Positions 1 through 10,103 of a DNA stretch of 64,000 bases are shown here, in pieces. The DNA is from Kalmanozyma brasiliensis GHG001 (lineage: Eukaryota > Basidiomycota > Ustilaginomycetes > Ustilaginales). The stretch is taken from contig NW_015961988.1 of NCBI RefSeq assembly GCF_000497045.1, forward strand, positions 620,001-684,000. Direction: 5' to 3'. The translations under genes were made by a program, and so were the position numbers. The notes beneath the pieces are model-generated. The model was not told where the DNA came from and did no database searches. It saw only the letters and a list, made by a program, of their open reading frames with translations. Within the stretch, counting starts at the first letter, position 1. Every line of letters begins with the position of its first letter.

Positions 1-1513
1 CCAGCTTTTCGAGCTCAGCCTCCTTGCCGTCGATCTGCAATTGCGCAGAGGCAAGCTCGTCGCGCAGCTTGTCGATCTGGTCCTGGTATCGGTCGGCGGC
101 CAGACGCTCGGCTTCGACAAAGCGTACTGCCTCATCTTCCTGCGTGATGTTGGCATGCTCGAGTCTCTGGTTGGCCACATCGAGCTCCCTCTGCAGCGCC
201 TCCTCGGACGAACGCAGCTCGTACACCTCGTCCTTGTGCTGTTCGATATCGGCAACGAGCTGGGCGTGACGCTCGAGCATCTTGGCGTTCTCGGTCTTGT
301 GGGCGGTAAGCTGCTGCTCGAGGTCATCGATGTTGCGCTGGTGATGCATAGATCCATTCGGCGAAGAGTCGCGCCCTTGTTGGGAGCGAAGATGCTCGAT
401 CTCATCGCGAGCCTGTTCGAGCTGCTCTTGCACCTCGTCGCGTTCCCGGCGCAGCTCGTACTTTTCGTCCTCGTGCTCGTCGCGAAGCGCATCGATGCGC
501 TTCCGCAAGCGGGTCGAGTCGCCGAGCGATGTTGCCGAGGTCTCATCGCCACGACTTGCGTCGCCCGGTGGCGGCCCTCTTCGCTTGACAAAGTCGAGCT
601 CGTCCTCGAGACGGATCTTCTCTTGTCTCTCTTCCTCGGCTTTATTGTTGGCGGCAAGCAGCTTTGCCTGGAGGTCTGCGATCCGCTGCTCGTAGTCGGT
701 CGGAGTCGTACCCTTCCATTGCTGCTGTTCCTTTTGCAACACTTTGATGGCACGATCCTGCTGTTTGAGCATGGCTTGTTGGGCGATCATCTTGTTGGTG
801 TAGGAGAGCTTCTCTTTCTTGAGGACGATGAGCTCGGCTAGTCGATCGTCTAGCGAGACCTTCTCGCGCAACAGATCGACGACGATCTTGAGCTCGTCGC
901 GTTCTTGGGTGAGATTGTTGATCCTCTCTTGCGCCGACTTCATCGACACTCCTGCTGCTGACCGGCGACGCATGGCACGAGCACCCCATTGACCCGAATC
1001 GTTGCCTGGAGATGCGGCGAGGAGAGAGTCACCGCCCTGCGAGATGTCCTGTTGCATGCGTTGGAGCTCGCTCTGCTGCTGGTGTCCCTTCTGCAGACTG
1101 TCTTCGAGCTCCTCAAAGGTGTCGTCGTCGGCGATGCGCACGCCGTAGTGTCTTCGCTGCTCCTGCTTGCGCTGTGTAGAGGGAGGCTCATCTTGACGCG
1201 CATTCTCCTTGTTGGAGGACGTGCGCGAGGTGTCGTTTGCATGAGGAGGAGGAGGGGTCCGGGCACGTCCTGTGCCGAGATCGATCGGGCCGGAAGTGAT
1301 TCTCCTGGCACGCTCCGTCGCAGCGCTGGGCTTTTTGGATCTGCCAAAGGTGCTGTTGAGAGGCTTGGCGGGCGGAAGGTCAAGGTTGATGCTGGCTACT
1401 GTTTCGAGGCCCGGCAGATCATCTCTAGCCGCTGCAGCAAGACTCTGCTCTATTGTCGAGTCGTAGTTGGAGCCGGCATCGTAGCCGGCCAATGCCGCAA
1501 AGCGATCCGCCAT
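1..1513 (-). CDS. Long coiled-coil protein, 3' end cut by window edge
   Basis: An open frame of about 504 codons starts at the ATG at 1513-1511 (MADRFAALAGYD) and runs off the left edge without a stop, so only the N-terminal part is present. The first ~170 residues are polar and probably disordered. From about residue 185 (SMKSAQERINNLTQERDE) the sequence becomes almost continuous heptad-type coiled coil rich in Glu, Gln, Arg and Leu, broken near residue 295 by a short Pro/Gly/Ser stretch. The start of the coil loosely resembles the centrosomin N-terminal motif of spindle-pole gamma-tubulin tethers, but the diagnostic ENF core is absent, so I do not assign it. A role as a structural, spindle-pole, vesicle-tether or cytoskeletal coiled-coil protein is inference from architecture alone. 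The gene lies tail-to-head after the Zn2Cys6 factor on the same strand. Confidence 0.75.
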   Translation of the reverse strand, partial: MADRFAALAGYDAGSNYDSTIEQSLAAAARDDLPGLETVASINLDLPPAKPLNSTFGRSKKPSAATERARRITSGPIDLGTGRARTPPPPHANDTSRTSSNKENARQDEPPSTQRKQEQRRHYGVRIADDDTFEELEDSLQKGHQQQSELQRMQQDISQGGDSLLAASPGNDSGQWGARAMRRRSAAGVSMKSAQERINNLTQERDELKIVVDLLREKVSLDDRLAELIVLKKEKLSYTNKMIAQQAMLKQQDRAIKVLQKEQQQWKGTTPTDYEQRIADLQAKLLAANNKAEEERQEKIRLEDELDFVKRRGPPPGDASRGDETSATSLGDSTRLRKRIDALRDEHEDEKYELRRERDEVQEQLEQARDEIEHLRSQQGRDSSPNGSMHHQRNIDDLEQQLTAHKTENAKMLERHAQLVADIEQHKDEVYELRSSEEALQRELDVANQRLEHANITQEDEAVRFVEAERLAADRYQDQIDKLRDELASAQLQIDGKEAELEKL

Positions 1514-2334
1514 GCCTTAACACTTTGCCGCTCACAGACCGAAAGCCGGATCGAAGCCAGACTGGGAAGAGATTGCGGATGGTAGGAACGCCGGTTGAAA
1601 GAATGTGACGTTGGTGTCGTTGACAATGATGTTGTTGACGCGACTGATGTCGACGATGGGTTGCTTGATCGGGCCAATTACACCGTCATGATGCTTCGGT
1701 CGGTGTTGCTACGCCTCGGACTGTAGCAGCCTTGTTGTGTGAGATGGTGGTGGCGTGAAGGTGAACGTGGCTGGATAGACGGTGCTGAGCCCGATACGTG
1801 TTCGATGCGGAATCGTCACAAAAGTTAGGGTTGCAGCTCGCGATTGTGGAGAGCCACAAGAGAGAGCGCGCGCGTATAGCCCGCATCCAACTTTGGTGCC
1901 AAATTCATTTTGGTGGAAAAGCGAGAACAACACTCCGAGTCACGTGCCACGCGTGTCGGTAATACACTCGTGCGAAAACTTCGGGATAAAACTCAGGCCT
2001 GCAACGGTGTTGGTCCTCTGAATGATCGCGAATTAGCACTCGAAGATTGGGAGAGGAAGATGGATACATGATGCTATGATACGTTCGACCAACAATGGCT
2101 TCGGGCCCAGAGAGCGAGAGAGAAAAAGAGAGAAAGAGACGGGAAGAGAGAGTGGAAGAGTATGAGTGAGAAAGGGGAAGGAGAGAGAGCGAAAGGCACA
2201 GGAGGCGAGAGGGAGAGATTTGCAGCGCGTGGGTAGTCCGAAGATCGAGTCCTGCTTTGTGACACTACGACGTCGAGCGAACTAGGCAAGGCTTGGAGAG
2301 GAAGAAAGGTCGGAGTGGGTGTGAGTTGCCGCCA
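1514..2334. other. Intergenic region with purine-rich tract
   Basis: No supported gene. It holds the promoter side of the coiled-coil gene and the 3' flank of the Zn2Cys6 factor gene. A strongly purine-biased block lies at about 2105-2220, which is a CT-rich block on the minus strand. Short open frames here lack coding character. Confidence 0.6.
2105..2220. repeat. GA-rich (minus-strand CT-rich) low-complexity tract
   Basis: About 115 bases composed mostly of GAGA, GAAA and GGAGA units with very few pyrimidines. On the minus strand this is the pyrimidine-rich tract typical of fungal promoters and 5' leaders, about 600-700 bp upstream of the coiled-coil gene start. Function is inferred from composition only. 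Confidence 0.65.
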
Positions 2335-4570
2335 TCAATAGGCATTGCTGAGCAGCAGTTGCGATGTCTCGAGGCAGAGGTTGACTTCATCGGCCATAGG
2401 CACGACGGCCTCCCAGTGCTTGCCCAGATCCATCAGCGTGTCTCTCGCCTCGCGCACACGTCCCCAGATGTCGCGCAGCTGCGCCTGCTTGACAGGATCG
2501 ATCGAGGGCACAAAGTCGTCCACCATGTCATCGTCGCCCATTCCAGAGTGATCCAACACGCGTTGGAGGCTGTCGTTGGCGTACTCTCCATGGCCGTTGA
2601 ACTCGTTCATCGAGTCGTTCTGCACGTGGTGGTCCTCCTCGCCCATGGCGCCGTCGCCCGCAAACCCACCGTGCACCGCCAGTGCCTGCATAAGGAGCAC
2701 GAAACTGATCAGCACAAAGCTGCAGCAGTTGAACGGGTTCGGGTTGACCGACTGGCCGTGACGCCGTTTGGCAATGTCGAGCAGTTTGCGGCTGGCGTGC
2801 ACACACCGGAGCAGCGACAGTCGCGGCAGGAAAGGTCCACGCGCGTACAGGTCCTGCTGCGTCAGGCTGGTCGGCGCCGCAGATGCGCCCAGCGAGGTCA
2901 AGTCGAGGTTGCCGCTGCCGCTGGCGCTGCCGTTGCCCGTCGCGTAGGATGTCAAGTCGAGAGTGCCGTCATGCGCAAGAACAGGCATGGGCTCACGGCA
3001 GACAGCCGAGCTCGAGCCGTCCTTGTTATCCTTGATCGAGTTGAGGAAGCACAGCTTGCGTTCAAACAGAGACGCGCCCTGGAAGGCCTGACCAATGTGC
3101 AGCGTCAGCGACGAGGTGTAGAGCTGAACGGCCGCTGCCATGCGCAGCGAATCTTCGAGCTCCTTTTCCACATGCGCCAGGTCACCCGTCAGCGGCACTT
3201 CCGAAGGCAATGGCGAGTCGGGCGCCTCGGTGGATTCGTGGATGCGGATTTGGTCCTGGAGGAAGCTGTCAATCTCAAGCATGCTGCTGAGAATGTCCTG
3301 TCGTGACGCCTTGGTCGGAAGGGTGGAGAAGGTGGCGGGAGCCTCATCGCTACTGACGGAGCCGGATCTCGAAGCGCCGAGACGGCCGAAAGCGAACGGC
3401 GAGCCGGCCGAAGAAGACACAGGCGACATCGAGGCTTCGCGGCGCGGTGGCTCGAAGCCGCCGGTGTTGCCGTCCTGCGACTGGCCGTACTGTGCGAGGG
3501 CCAAGACACGATCCTGCACCAGCAGAAGCGCCTGCAACGAGCTGATGTTGGAGGTCCACACATCCGAATTGGATGCGACCGGCATCTCGCTCTTGACACG
3601 AGGATCGTCGGCACGGATGGTGGGGATGCGCCCTGTGTTGTAAGCGGCCCACAGCACCAGGCTCCACACGGACCACCAGCAACGCTTGCGCATCTCAAAA
3701 ATGTCGGTGGGGTCGACGCCCATGGCTGTGAGCGGATGACCTGCGTTGGAGACGTACGCAAAGCTGCTCGGCGCCGATTTGTTCTCGCCCGGCGCCGTCT
3801 TGTGGCTCAGCTTGTGCAGTCCTTGTCCCATGGCGAGGCCGAGCGCCTGATCTGCCTTGAGACGCGCCTTGATGGCACGTCCGCTGCCGTACTCGAACAC
3901 GACAAGCACGCACAGTGTCTGGACCGCTTCGAGCATCTTCTCGCCTGATTCGTCGCCGTCGGCCTGCTCGAGCAACTGATCGAGGCCGTCGTTGGCTTTG
4001 CGTTCAAAGGCGAGCGTGCGCTCACGAAGCGCCGCCTTCTTTTCGTCGGAGCCAAAGTTGATGCCTTGGCCTGATAGCTTGTGCATGGCACCGATCGGTT
4101 GGATCTCGTCTCGCAGGAGGGGCAGGACGCACTGAAGTGCGTAGATGAAGGCCGAGTCGGGTTTGAAGAACTTGGCAAGCACGTCGATGTGCTTGGGAGG
4201 GGGAAGCACGGGAATGAAGCGATAGAGATAGCGATAGTAGTCGATCAGCAGCGCCTTGACACTGCCAGCCTCGGCGACGGCGGCATTGAGGGTCTTGAAC
4301 GACAATGGCTTGATCTTAGAAGAATCGACGACATTGTCGATGGAAGTGTGACGCGACGAGTTGGACTGGCTTGAAGTGCTGGGTGCGGCCACGGAGCTGG
4401 CGTGATACGCTGTCATTGCATCATCGATGCGTCCCCAACCGGTCGAGCTTTGGTGTGAATGCGGCGATAGGGCGGCAGGGTTGCGCGTACCGTCGGGGCC
4501 TGCACCTGGTGGCGACGTAGTAGCTAGCTGCGCTGTCGTGTTAGACGGAGCAGCTTGCTGTACTGGTTGC

Positions 4571-4603
<33 letters not shown>

Positions 4604-5439
4604 AAGCCGTGCATCTGTGATTGCAGAGCTGCGCCGTTGAATTGCTGAGAAGGTGACTGGTGCTGATGCTGCTGCTGCTGTTGGTGTTGTTGCGCCGGCT
4701 GCGACTGCATGAGCATCTGCGATGCTGATGGCTGTTGAGCAGCGTCAGGTAGCTGATATCGCATGAAACCGCCCGCCTGGAATCCGGGGATCCCTGCGAA
4801 GGGATCTTGCATGGGATCGCCATACGAGAATGCGGATGCCTGTTGCTGTGCGGATGGCAGACCGGAGTGAGGCTGCTGCATCTGCAGACCGCTGGGAAGG
4901 GAGGAAGGCTGCTGGAGGACGGAGGGATCAAAGGACTGGTACTGGGTGGGGATGTTGAAGACGCTCGAATGAGGCTGCACTTGCTGCTGCTGCGGCTGCG
5001 GCTGCGGCTGCTGTGGCTGTGACTGCATACCCTGAGCAGCAGAAGCATCCGCAGCCGATGGACCTGCAAGGCCTCCTGGACGACGGAAAGCGTAGGGCAT
5101 GTCGGTCATGGCAAAGAGCTTGTTGAGATGGCTCTGGAGGTCTTGGGTAGGATCTACCTTGGGCTTGGGCTTGCCTCCACGGCGCGAGACTGTGTAGAGG
5201 CATTCGTCAGGACGCCCACGACCTACGCAGGCAGAGCAGGGCTTGTTTCCGTCACATCGCGATTTGCGGGATCGACAAAAGGTGCAAGCGCTCTTGACGG
5301 GGGCAGCGATGGGACCCTTTTTATCTCTGTCGTCGGACTTGTTGTCGTTGGTTCGCATGGGACCGGAGCTGCTGGACTGTTGCTGATTGGCATCCGCGTC
5401 GCCGTTGCCGTAGGGCGAGTGTTGATCTGTGGCCGACAT
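2335..5439 (-). CDS. Zn2Cys6 binuclear-cluster transcription factor
   Basis: This is a 1034-aa uninterrupted frame. A Zn(II)2Cys6 DNA-binding domain lies at residues 52-80, with cysteines at 52, 55, 62, 68, 71 and 80 (CX2CX6CX5CX2CX8C), in a basic context (CRSRKSRCDGNKPCSAC). Residues ~130-340 are Gln/Ser/Pro-rich with a pure CAG-encoded polyQ run near 279-290, typical of an activation or disordered segment. From about residue 385 (LSFKTLNAAVAEAG) to the end there is an alpha-helical region of the fungal-specific transcription-factor middle-homology type. It should act in the nucleus as a sequence-specific regulator. The target pathway cannot be read from the sequence, and none of the neighbours forms an obvious regulon. 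It is transcribed away from the MPP-alpha gene across a 2.4-kb gap. Confidence 0.93.
4571..4602 (-). repeat. CAG trinucleotide repeat coding for polyglutamine
   Basis: About ten uninterrupted CAG codons (CTG on the plus strand) inside the Zn2Cys6 factor gene, followed by a further interrupted Gln-rich stretch at 4660-4700 and 4985-5030. This is a likely length-polymorphic locus. Confidence 0.85.
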
Positions 5440-5890
5440 GATGGCGCGCAGCTAAGAGGTGTTGCTACGTCGCGGGATGGGGTGGAATTGGACGTTGTGG
5501 CGCGGTAAGTAGAGTCGAAAACTCCAAGTGATCGCCAGCACTTGGGCTCGAGCTAATGAATGGTATGCGTCCGCCTTGCGTGTATAGATGAGGGCGGGAC
5601 AGCACGAAGCTCAATGTCGATGCGCAATTCGAAAGTAAGCTTGACGTCGTAGAATTGTAACGGATGGCCGAGCTGGCCTTGTTTGGTCGTGCGTCGTAAT
5701 GTTGGAAGCCGGGTCAGTGAGAGCCGAGAGCGTTGACGACACGACGGAGAGAATGGTTTGGATGGATGGACGCCAGATCTGGAAAGAGGGTGACGGCGCG
5801 GTGGGGTGATGGTGATGGTACTTGGCGACGATGGTGACGGCGCAGGCGGATCGGATCGGATGGCAGGTGAGAATGGGGGAGCCAAGCGGC

Positions 5891-5898
5891 TATAAAAA
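5891..5898 (+). promoter_or_regulatory. TATA-box-like element
   Basis: TATAAAAA sits inside a short GGCT/AGCC inverted repeat (5888-5901). It is the clearest TATA match of this region but lies 2 kb from the next plus-strand gene and points away from the Zn2Cys6 factor gene, so its target is uncertain. Confidence 0.3.
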
Positions 5899-6082
5899 GC
5901 CAAGGGCCGACACGGACCAGAAATCACAGAGCAGAGCGCACTCAGACTTGCAGCTCTACTGGATGGCTGCTCCTCAAAGAAAGCCGCGCCGAAGCGAGCG
6001 CCAAAAATGAGTAATTTCATTTCAAAGCAAAAGTGTGGGCTGAGCTCGGTTCGACCTGGCTTGGCTCAGGCTGCTCGCTCGG

Positions 6083-6118
6083 CTGACTGACTGACTGACT
6101 GACTGACTGACTGACTGA
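6083..6118. repeat. (CTGA)9 tetranucleotide microsatellite
   Basis: Nine perfect CTGA units in tandem, directly readable, in the divergent intergenic region. Confidence 0.95.
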
Positions 6119-7902
6119 AATCAAATTCATAAATTACGAGCCGCGCTGCAGTCAGAAGAGCATGCATTTCATTCAGACGAGACTGATCACTAGGACATGT
6201 CCAGAGCAAGCGGGCTCCCATTGCGACCTTCATGAGTGGCTCGTCGAACAGCCTTGTGACTGCTCCAACATGTGACGAACCCACGAAAATCTCGATTCGA
6301 GGCTGTTCACGAGGGATGCAAGCGGAATTGGCCGCAAAGACTGTGTGCCGCATGTGACTGAGCTCGAATTGGATCAGGTCTGCTCTCTCGCTTCCTGGAC
6401 CCTTTGAGAAGCTCAGTGCAAGGCGTGAGCGATAGGAGCACTTGGCTCCAGCCCGCCTCTTTTCGGAGTCCGCACAAACATCACCTTCCTTATTCGCGCC
6501 CGAGTTCTCGTCCCAGATACCTTAATAGGATTCAGCTCGCAAGGCAGCCAGCAGCCTCTTGAGCAACCCGACGAGGTCGCACTGCATTTGAAACAAACCA
6601 AAGGTGATCCCAAATCGTGTTGAAAAGCACAACGACCAGCGGGTTCTCGTCCTTGCATTGGTTCTTGCCGTCTCAGCGAGCGTTCAATGGATTGATCCTG
6701 TCATGCTGCTAGCAGATTCATGCTTGTCGCGCAGGAACGTCGGCCTGCTTCACAACTAGCGTGACCCTCCGGCTGGATGCCAAAGATAGCTGCACATCTT
6801 GTCCTGTAATGGAAGCGACCCTGTAGTTTGCTGTAAGTTAGGCGAGATATGTGCATGAAAGCCTGTCTCGTCGCCCTCGCGCTTGTACCCGTCTCAGAGC
6901 ATCGTGAGCGACTGTGCATGGCGCACTATGCCACGAGTCCCCCCGAGCGATTCGAACCCGATCTAGCACCTGAACCTCGAGCTGAACTCGCACCCTCGAT
7001 TCGCTGTCCCCTGCTGTGAATCAACCGCGAGCACGATCCGCCATTGCAACCATCAAGAGAATGATCGCAAAGCCCGCTATTTTGTGAAGCAGCCCGGTGG
7101 AGCGGACTGGGCCTTGAGACTGTTTCGCATGACGGGCGGCATAAGAGCAAACAAGTTAAGTTAAGCTGACCAAGCAGGCATGCTCGTGCAGCACATTGAA
7201 ACACGGGCGTTGGCGAGGCTCGCCATGCTGCGGCAGCTGAGCCGCCTACTTGCAAGCACGCTCGCTCTGGAAAGTGCATGCTGCGAGATGTCGGGTGCTC
7301 AATTGGCTCGCTTAGCTCCCGGAACGGTCAAGCTGCATAAAGCGTCTCAGCCCTGCGTCTCAAATCACCAAAGCTGAGTCGAAGCCGATTTGCTATCTCG
7401 ATTTGCTTTTCTTTGCTGATCGGCGATTGTACAGCCCTCAAATGTGAGATCTGGACTTGAATGACATCTTTGGATTTTCAATTCATCTCATGTTAGAAAG
7501 CGAGAGAAATGGCGAAATCTTCGGATCGTTCTCGGCTCGACTCGACTTTCTTGAGCCGCGCCAGCCAGACAAGACGTCGGCAAACGGAATTTTAAGGCGC
7601 AGTCGGACTGGATGACTCTTTGAACGCCGATGTCGTCTCTCTGACCGCTGACGGCCACCATCTGACCTTCTTCCCGTCGACGTTGAACCCAATCACCCAT
7701 CTCATCAACTCTCAATCCACAAGCTTACACGCATTCTCCGACCTCCATAATCGACTGCCCGTGGCAGCTCGTCTCAACATTTTCGAGAACACCGAGTTCA
7801 TTGCACAATCTCGACCAATCTCAAACCAGGTCTAGCTCCTTGAGGCAAGCATCGACTTTCGCAACATAACACCGAGCAAATCTCACGGTATTGGTTTCCA
7901 CT

Positions 7903-9810
7903 ATGCGGCTTCCAACAGCGACCTCTTCAATCGCTGTGTCTCGAGCTCTGGCTCGATCACAAAGCAGCCAGATTCGGTCTGTATCCACATCGAGAGCAGC
8001 TGCACCCTCCCTCAAGGCTTCTCTCCCCAGACGAGTTGCACCGGCACCGCGATCCATATCTGAACTTGCTGCTACCTCTGCCGCGTCCAAATCGAGCTCG
8101 CTTTCTTCTACTTTGCAAGCGGCGAGACAACCTTTGATCGCACGGAACGACGCACTGGCACGCTCCATCTCTTCTTCTGCATCCGTATCTGCACCTACCG
8201 CATCGCCAATCTCAGCCTCGTCCGAGTCGTCATCACCATACGCATCGCCTCTCCCTGCTTCCTCCCTCATCAACGTCACCACTCTCCCCAACCGCGTCCG
8301 TGTCGCAACAGAAGCAACTCCCGGTCATTTCAGCGCCGTAGGCGTCTACATCGATGCCGGCTCGCGATATGAACGTCCATGGGTGGCTGGCGAATCGGGC
8401 TCCTCCCATCTCTTGGACCGTCTCGCCTTCAAGTCCACCACCAATCGTTCCTCGCAGCAGATGACCACCGAGATCGAGGCGCTCGGCGGCAACGTCATGT
8501 GCTCCTCCTCTCGCGAGACCATCATGTACCAGTCCAGCGTCTTCAACAAGGATGTCCCCGCCGTGCTCTCCATCCTCGCCGATACCATTCTCAACCCTTT
8601 GCTCAGCCCCGAAGAGCTCGACGTGCAGAGGGAAGCAGCCGCTTACGAGATTCAGGAGATTTGGTCCAAGCCCGAAATGATCCTCCCCGAACTCTTGCAT
8701 ACTACAGCATACCAGGGCAACACGCTCGGCAACCCTCTCCTCTGTCCCATCGAGAGCCTCGAGCAAATGACCGCCGACAACCTCCGCAACTTTATGTCCA
8801 CCTGGTACAGGCCCGAGAGGATCGTGGTCGCCGGCAGCGGCATGCCTCACGAGCAACTCGTCGAGCTTTCCGAGAAGCTCTTTGGCGACCTCAAGCCCGC
8901 ATCGGAATCAGCTCGCCTCAACTCCGGTTCCTCATCCCTATCCAGCTCGCCTTCCTCCTCCTCCTCCTCCTCGTCCTCTCGGTCGTCATCGCTGTCCTCG
9001 CTCTTCTCTCGCTCCTCGTCCAACTTTTCGACATCCTCCTCCTCGTCCGCGACACCCACCTCCGCCGAGCTGGCCGACCTCGTCTCGACACCATCGCACT
9101 ACACCGGTGGCGAGCTCTACATCCCGCAAAACGACCTCGAGTTCACCCACGTCTACGTCGCCTTTGAAGGCCTTAGCATCCACGACGACGACATCTACGC
9201 GCTCGCCACGCTGCAGATCCTTCTCGGTGGCGGTGGGTCCTTCAGCGCGGGCGGTCCTGGTAAGGGCATGTACTCGCGCCTCTACACTAACGTGCTCAAT
9301 CAGCACCACAGCGTCGACTACTGTGCTGCCTTCCATCACTGCTACTCGGACTCGGGTCTGTTCGGCATTTCCGCCTCGGTGCATCCGAGTTTCAACGCGA
9401 GCATCGTCCACGTCATTGCGCGTGAATTGGAGCTGTGCACCAGCTCCATCTACCAGGGCTCGGTGACGCAGGCCGAACTCAACCGCGCCAAGAACCAGTT
9501 GAAGAGCTCGTTGGTCATGGCACTCGAGTCGCGGCTCGTCGAGGTGGAGGACCTGGGCAGACAGATCCAGGCGCACGGCAAGAAGGTCAGCGTCGAGGAG
9601 ATGTGTGACAAGATCGACCAGGTGGACCTCAAGACGTTGAATAGGGTGGCGACGCGGGTGTTGAGACCGAGCAAGGCGCAAGTGGGTACGTCGCCGCGTG
9701 GATCGGGTCAGGCGACGATCGTCGCTCAGGGCCAGCTGGAAGGTTTGGGCGACGTGAGGGATCTCCTTGCCAGGCGTGGGTTGGGGGTCTCGCCCAAGCA
9801 CACTGAGTAG
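7903..9810 (+). CDS. MAS2: Mitochondrial processing peptidase alpha subunit
   Basis: The protein has 635 aa from the ATG at 7903; a TTG 12 bases upstream is in frame but not a credible start. It is the substrate-recognition subunit of the matrix processing peptidase that cleaves mitochondrial presequences, working with the catalytic beta subunit. The N-terminus is rich in Arg, Ser and Ala without acids (MRLPTATSSIAVSRALARSQ), a typical mitochondrial presequence, followed by ~100 Ser/Ala-rich residues. The M16 peptidase fold starts near residue 125 (NVTTLPNRVRVATE). The alpha-type HLLDRLAFKST replaces the HxxEH zinc site of the beta subunit. The glycine-rich substrate loop (LLGGGGSFSAGGPGKGMYSR) is at about residues 437-456. 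A Ser-rich insertion (~341-386) separates the two M16 lobes. It converges on the hydrolase gene with a 293-bp spacer. Confidence 0.95.
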   Translation: MRLPTATSSIAVSRALARSQSSQIRSVSTSRAAAPSLKASLPRRVAPAPRSISELAATSAASKSSSLSSTLQAARQPLIARNDALARSISSSASVSAPTASPISASSESSSPYASPLPASSLINVTTLPNRVRVATEATPGHFSAVGVYIDAGSRYERPWVAGESGSSHLLDRLAFKSTTNRSSQQMTTEIEALGGNVMCSSSRETIMYQSSVFNKDVPAVLSILADTILNPLLSPEELDVQREAAAYEIQEIWSKPEMILPELLHTTAYQGNTLGNPLLCPIESLEQMTADNLRNFMSTWYRPERIVVAGSGMPHEQLVELSEKLFGDLKPASESARLNSGSSSLSSSPSSSSSSSSSRSSSLSSLFSRSSSNFSTSSSSSATPTSAELADLVSTPSHYTGGELYIPQNDLEFTHVYVAFEGLSIHDDDIYALATLQILLGGGGSFSAGGPGKGMYSRLYTNVLNQHHSVDYCAAFHHCYSDSGLFGISASVHPSFNASIVHVIARELELCTSSIYQGSVTQAELNRAKNQLKSSLVMALESRLVEVEDLGRQIQAHGKKVSVEEMCDKIDQVDLKTLNRVATRVLRPSKAQVGTSPRGSGQATIVAQGQLEGLGDVRDLLARRGLGVSPKHTE

Positions 9811-10103
9811 ACGATCTCGCTCGAAATCGCATTTTTTCCGAACTGTTCCGCATCTTGTATCAATAGAACCCACGTCTCTGCATCAATACACCGCTTAGAG
9901 CTTTTCGAAAGTGCGAAAGAGCTGCACGTGGGCAGGATGAAGGACTGTCAACACGACGACCCTGACAGGCTGAATGCAGTGCCGGGCCGACCTCACTCAA
10001 CCATCCAGGACGACCATGGCAGCTTCCTATTATCGAGTCAATGCGCATCGTGAATTCGTGACGGGTCGTGAAACGACTGGTGACGCGGAAGGTCGACAAG
10101 CAT

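Larger units (their letters stand above)
5440..7902. other. 2.4-kb divergent intergenic region
   Basis: It separates the start codons of the Zn2Cys6 factor (minus) and MPP-alpha (plus). I see no supported gene: the open frames are short and of poor codon character. It contains a TATAAAAA element at 5891, a CTGA microsatellite at 6083-6118, and CT-rich sequence at 7660-7900 that is probably the MPP-alpha leader. A T-loop-like string at 6949 does not fold as a tRNA. Confidence 0.6.

Noticed and set aside
5553..6020. 155-codon minus-strand ORF upstream of the Zn2Cys6 factor
   Set aside because: Ser/Pro/Arg-rich low-complexity translation of promoter DNA, with no recognised features.
6926..6990. 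tRNA-like T-loop string (GATTCGAACC at 6949)
   Set aside because: The flanking bases do not pair as a T-stem, and no acceptor stem, anticodon or D-arm could be built on the minus strand.
7891..7902. Upstream TTG start for MPP-alpha
   Set aside because: Nuclear fungal genes use ATG; the in-frame ATG at 7903 begins a good mitochondrial presequence.
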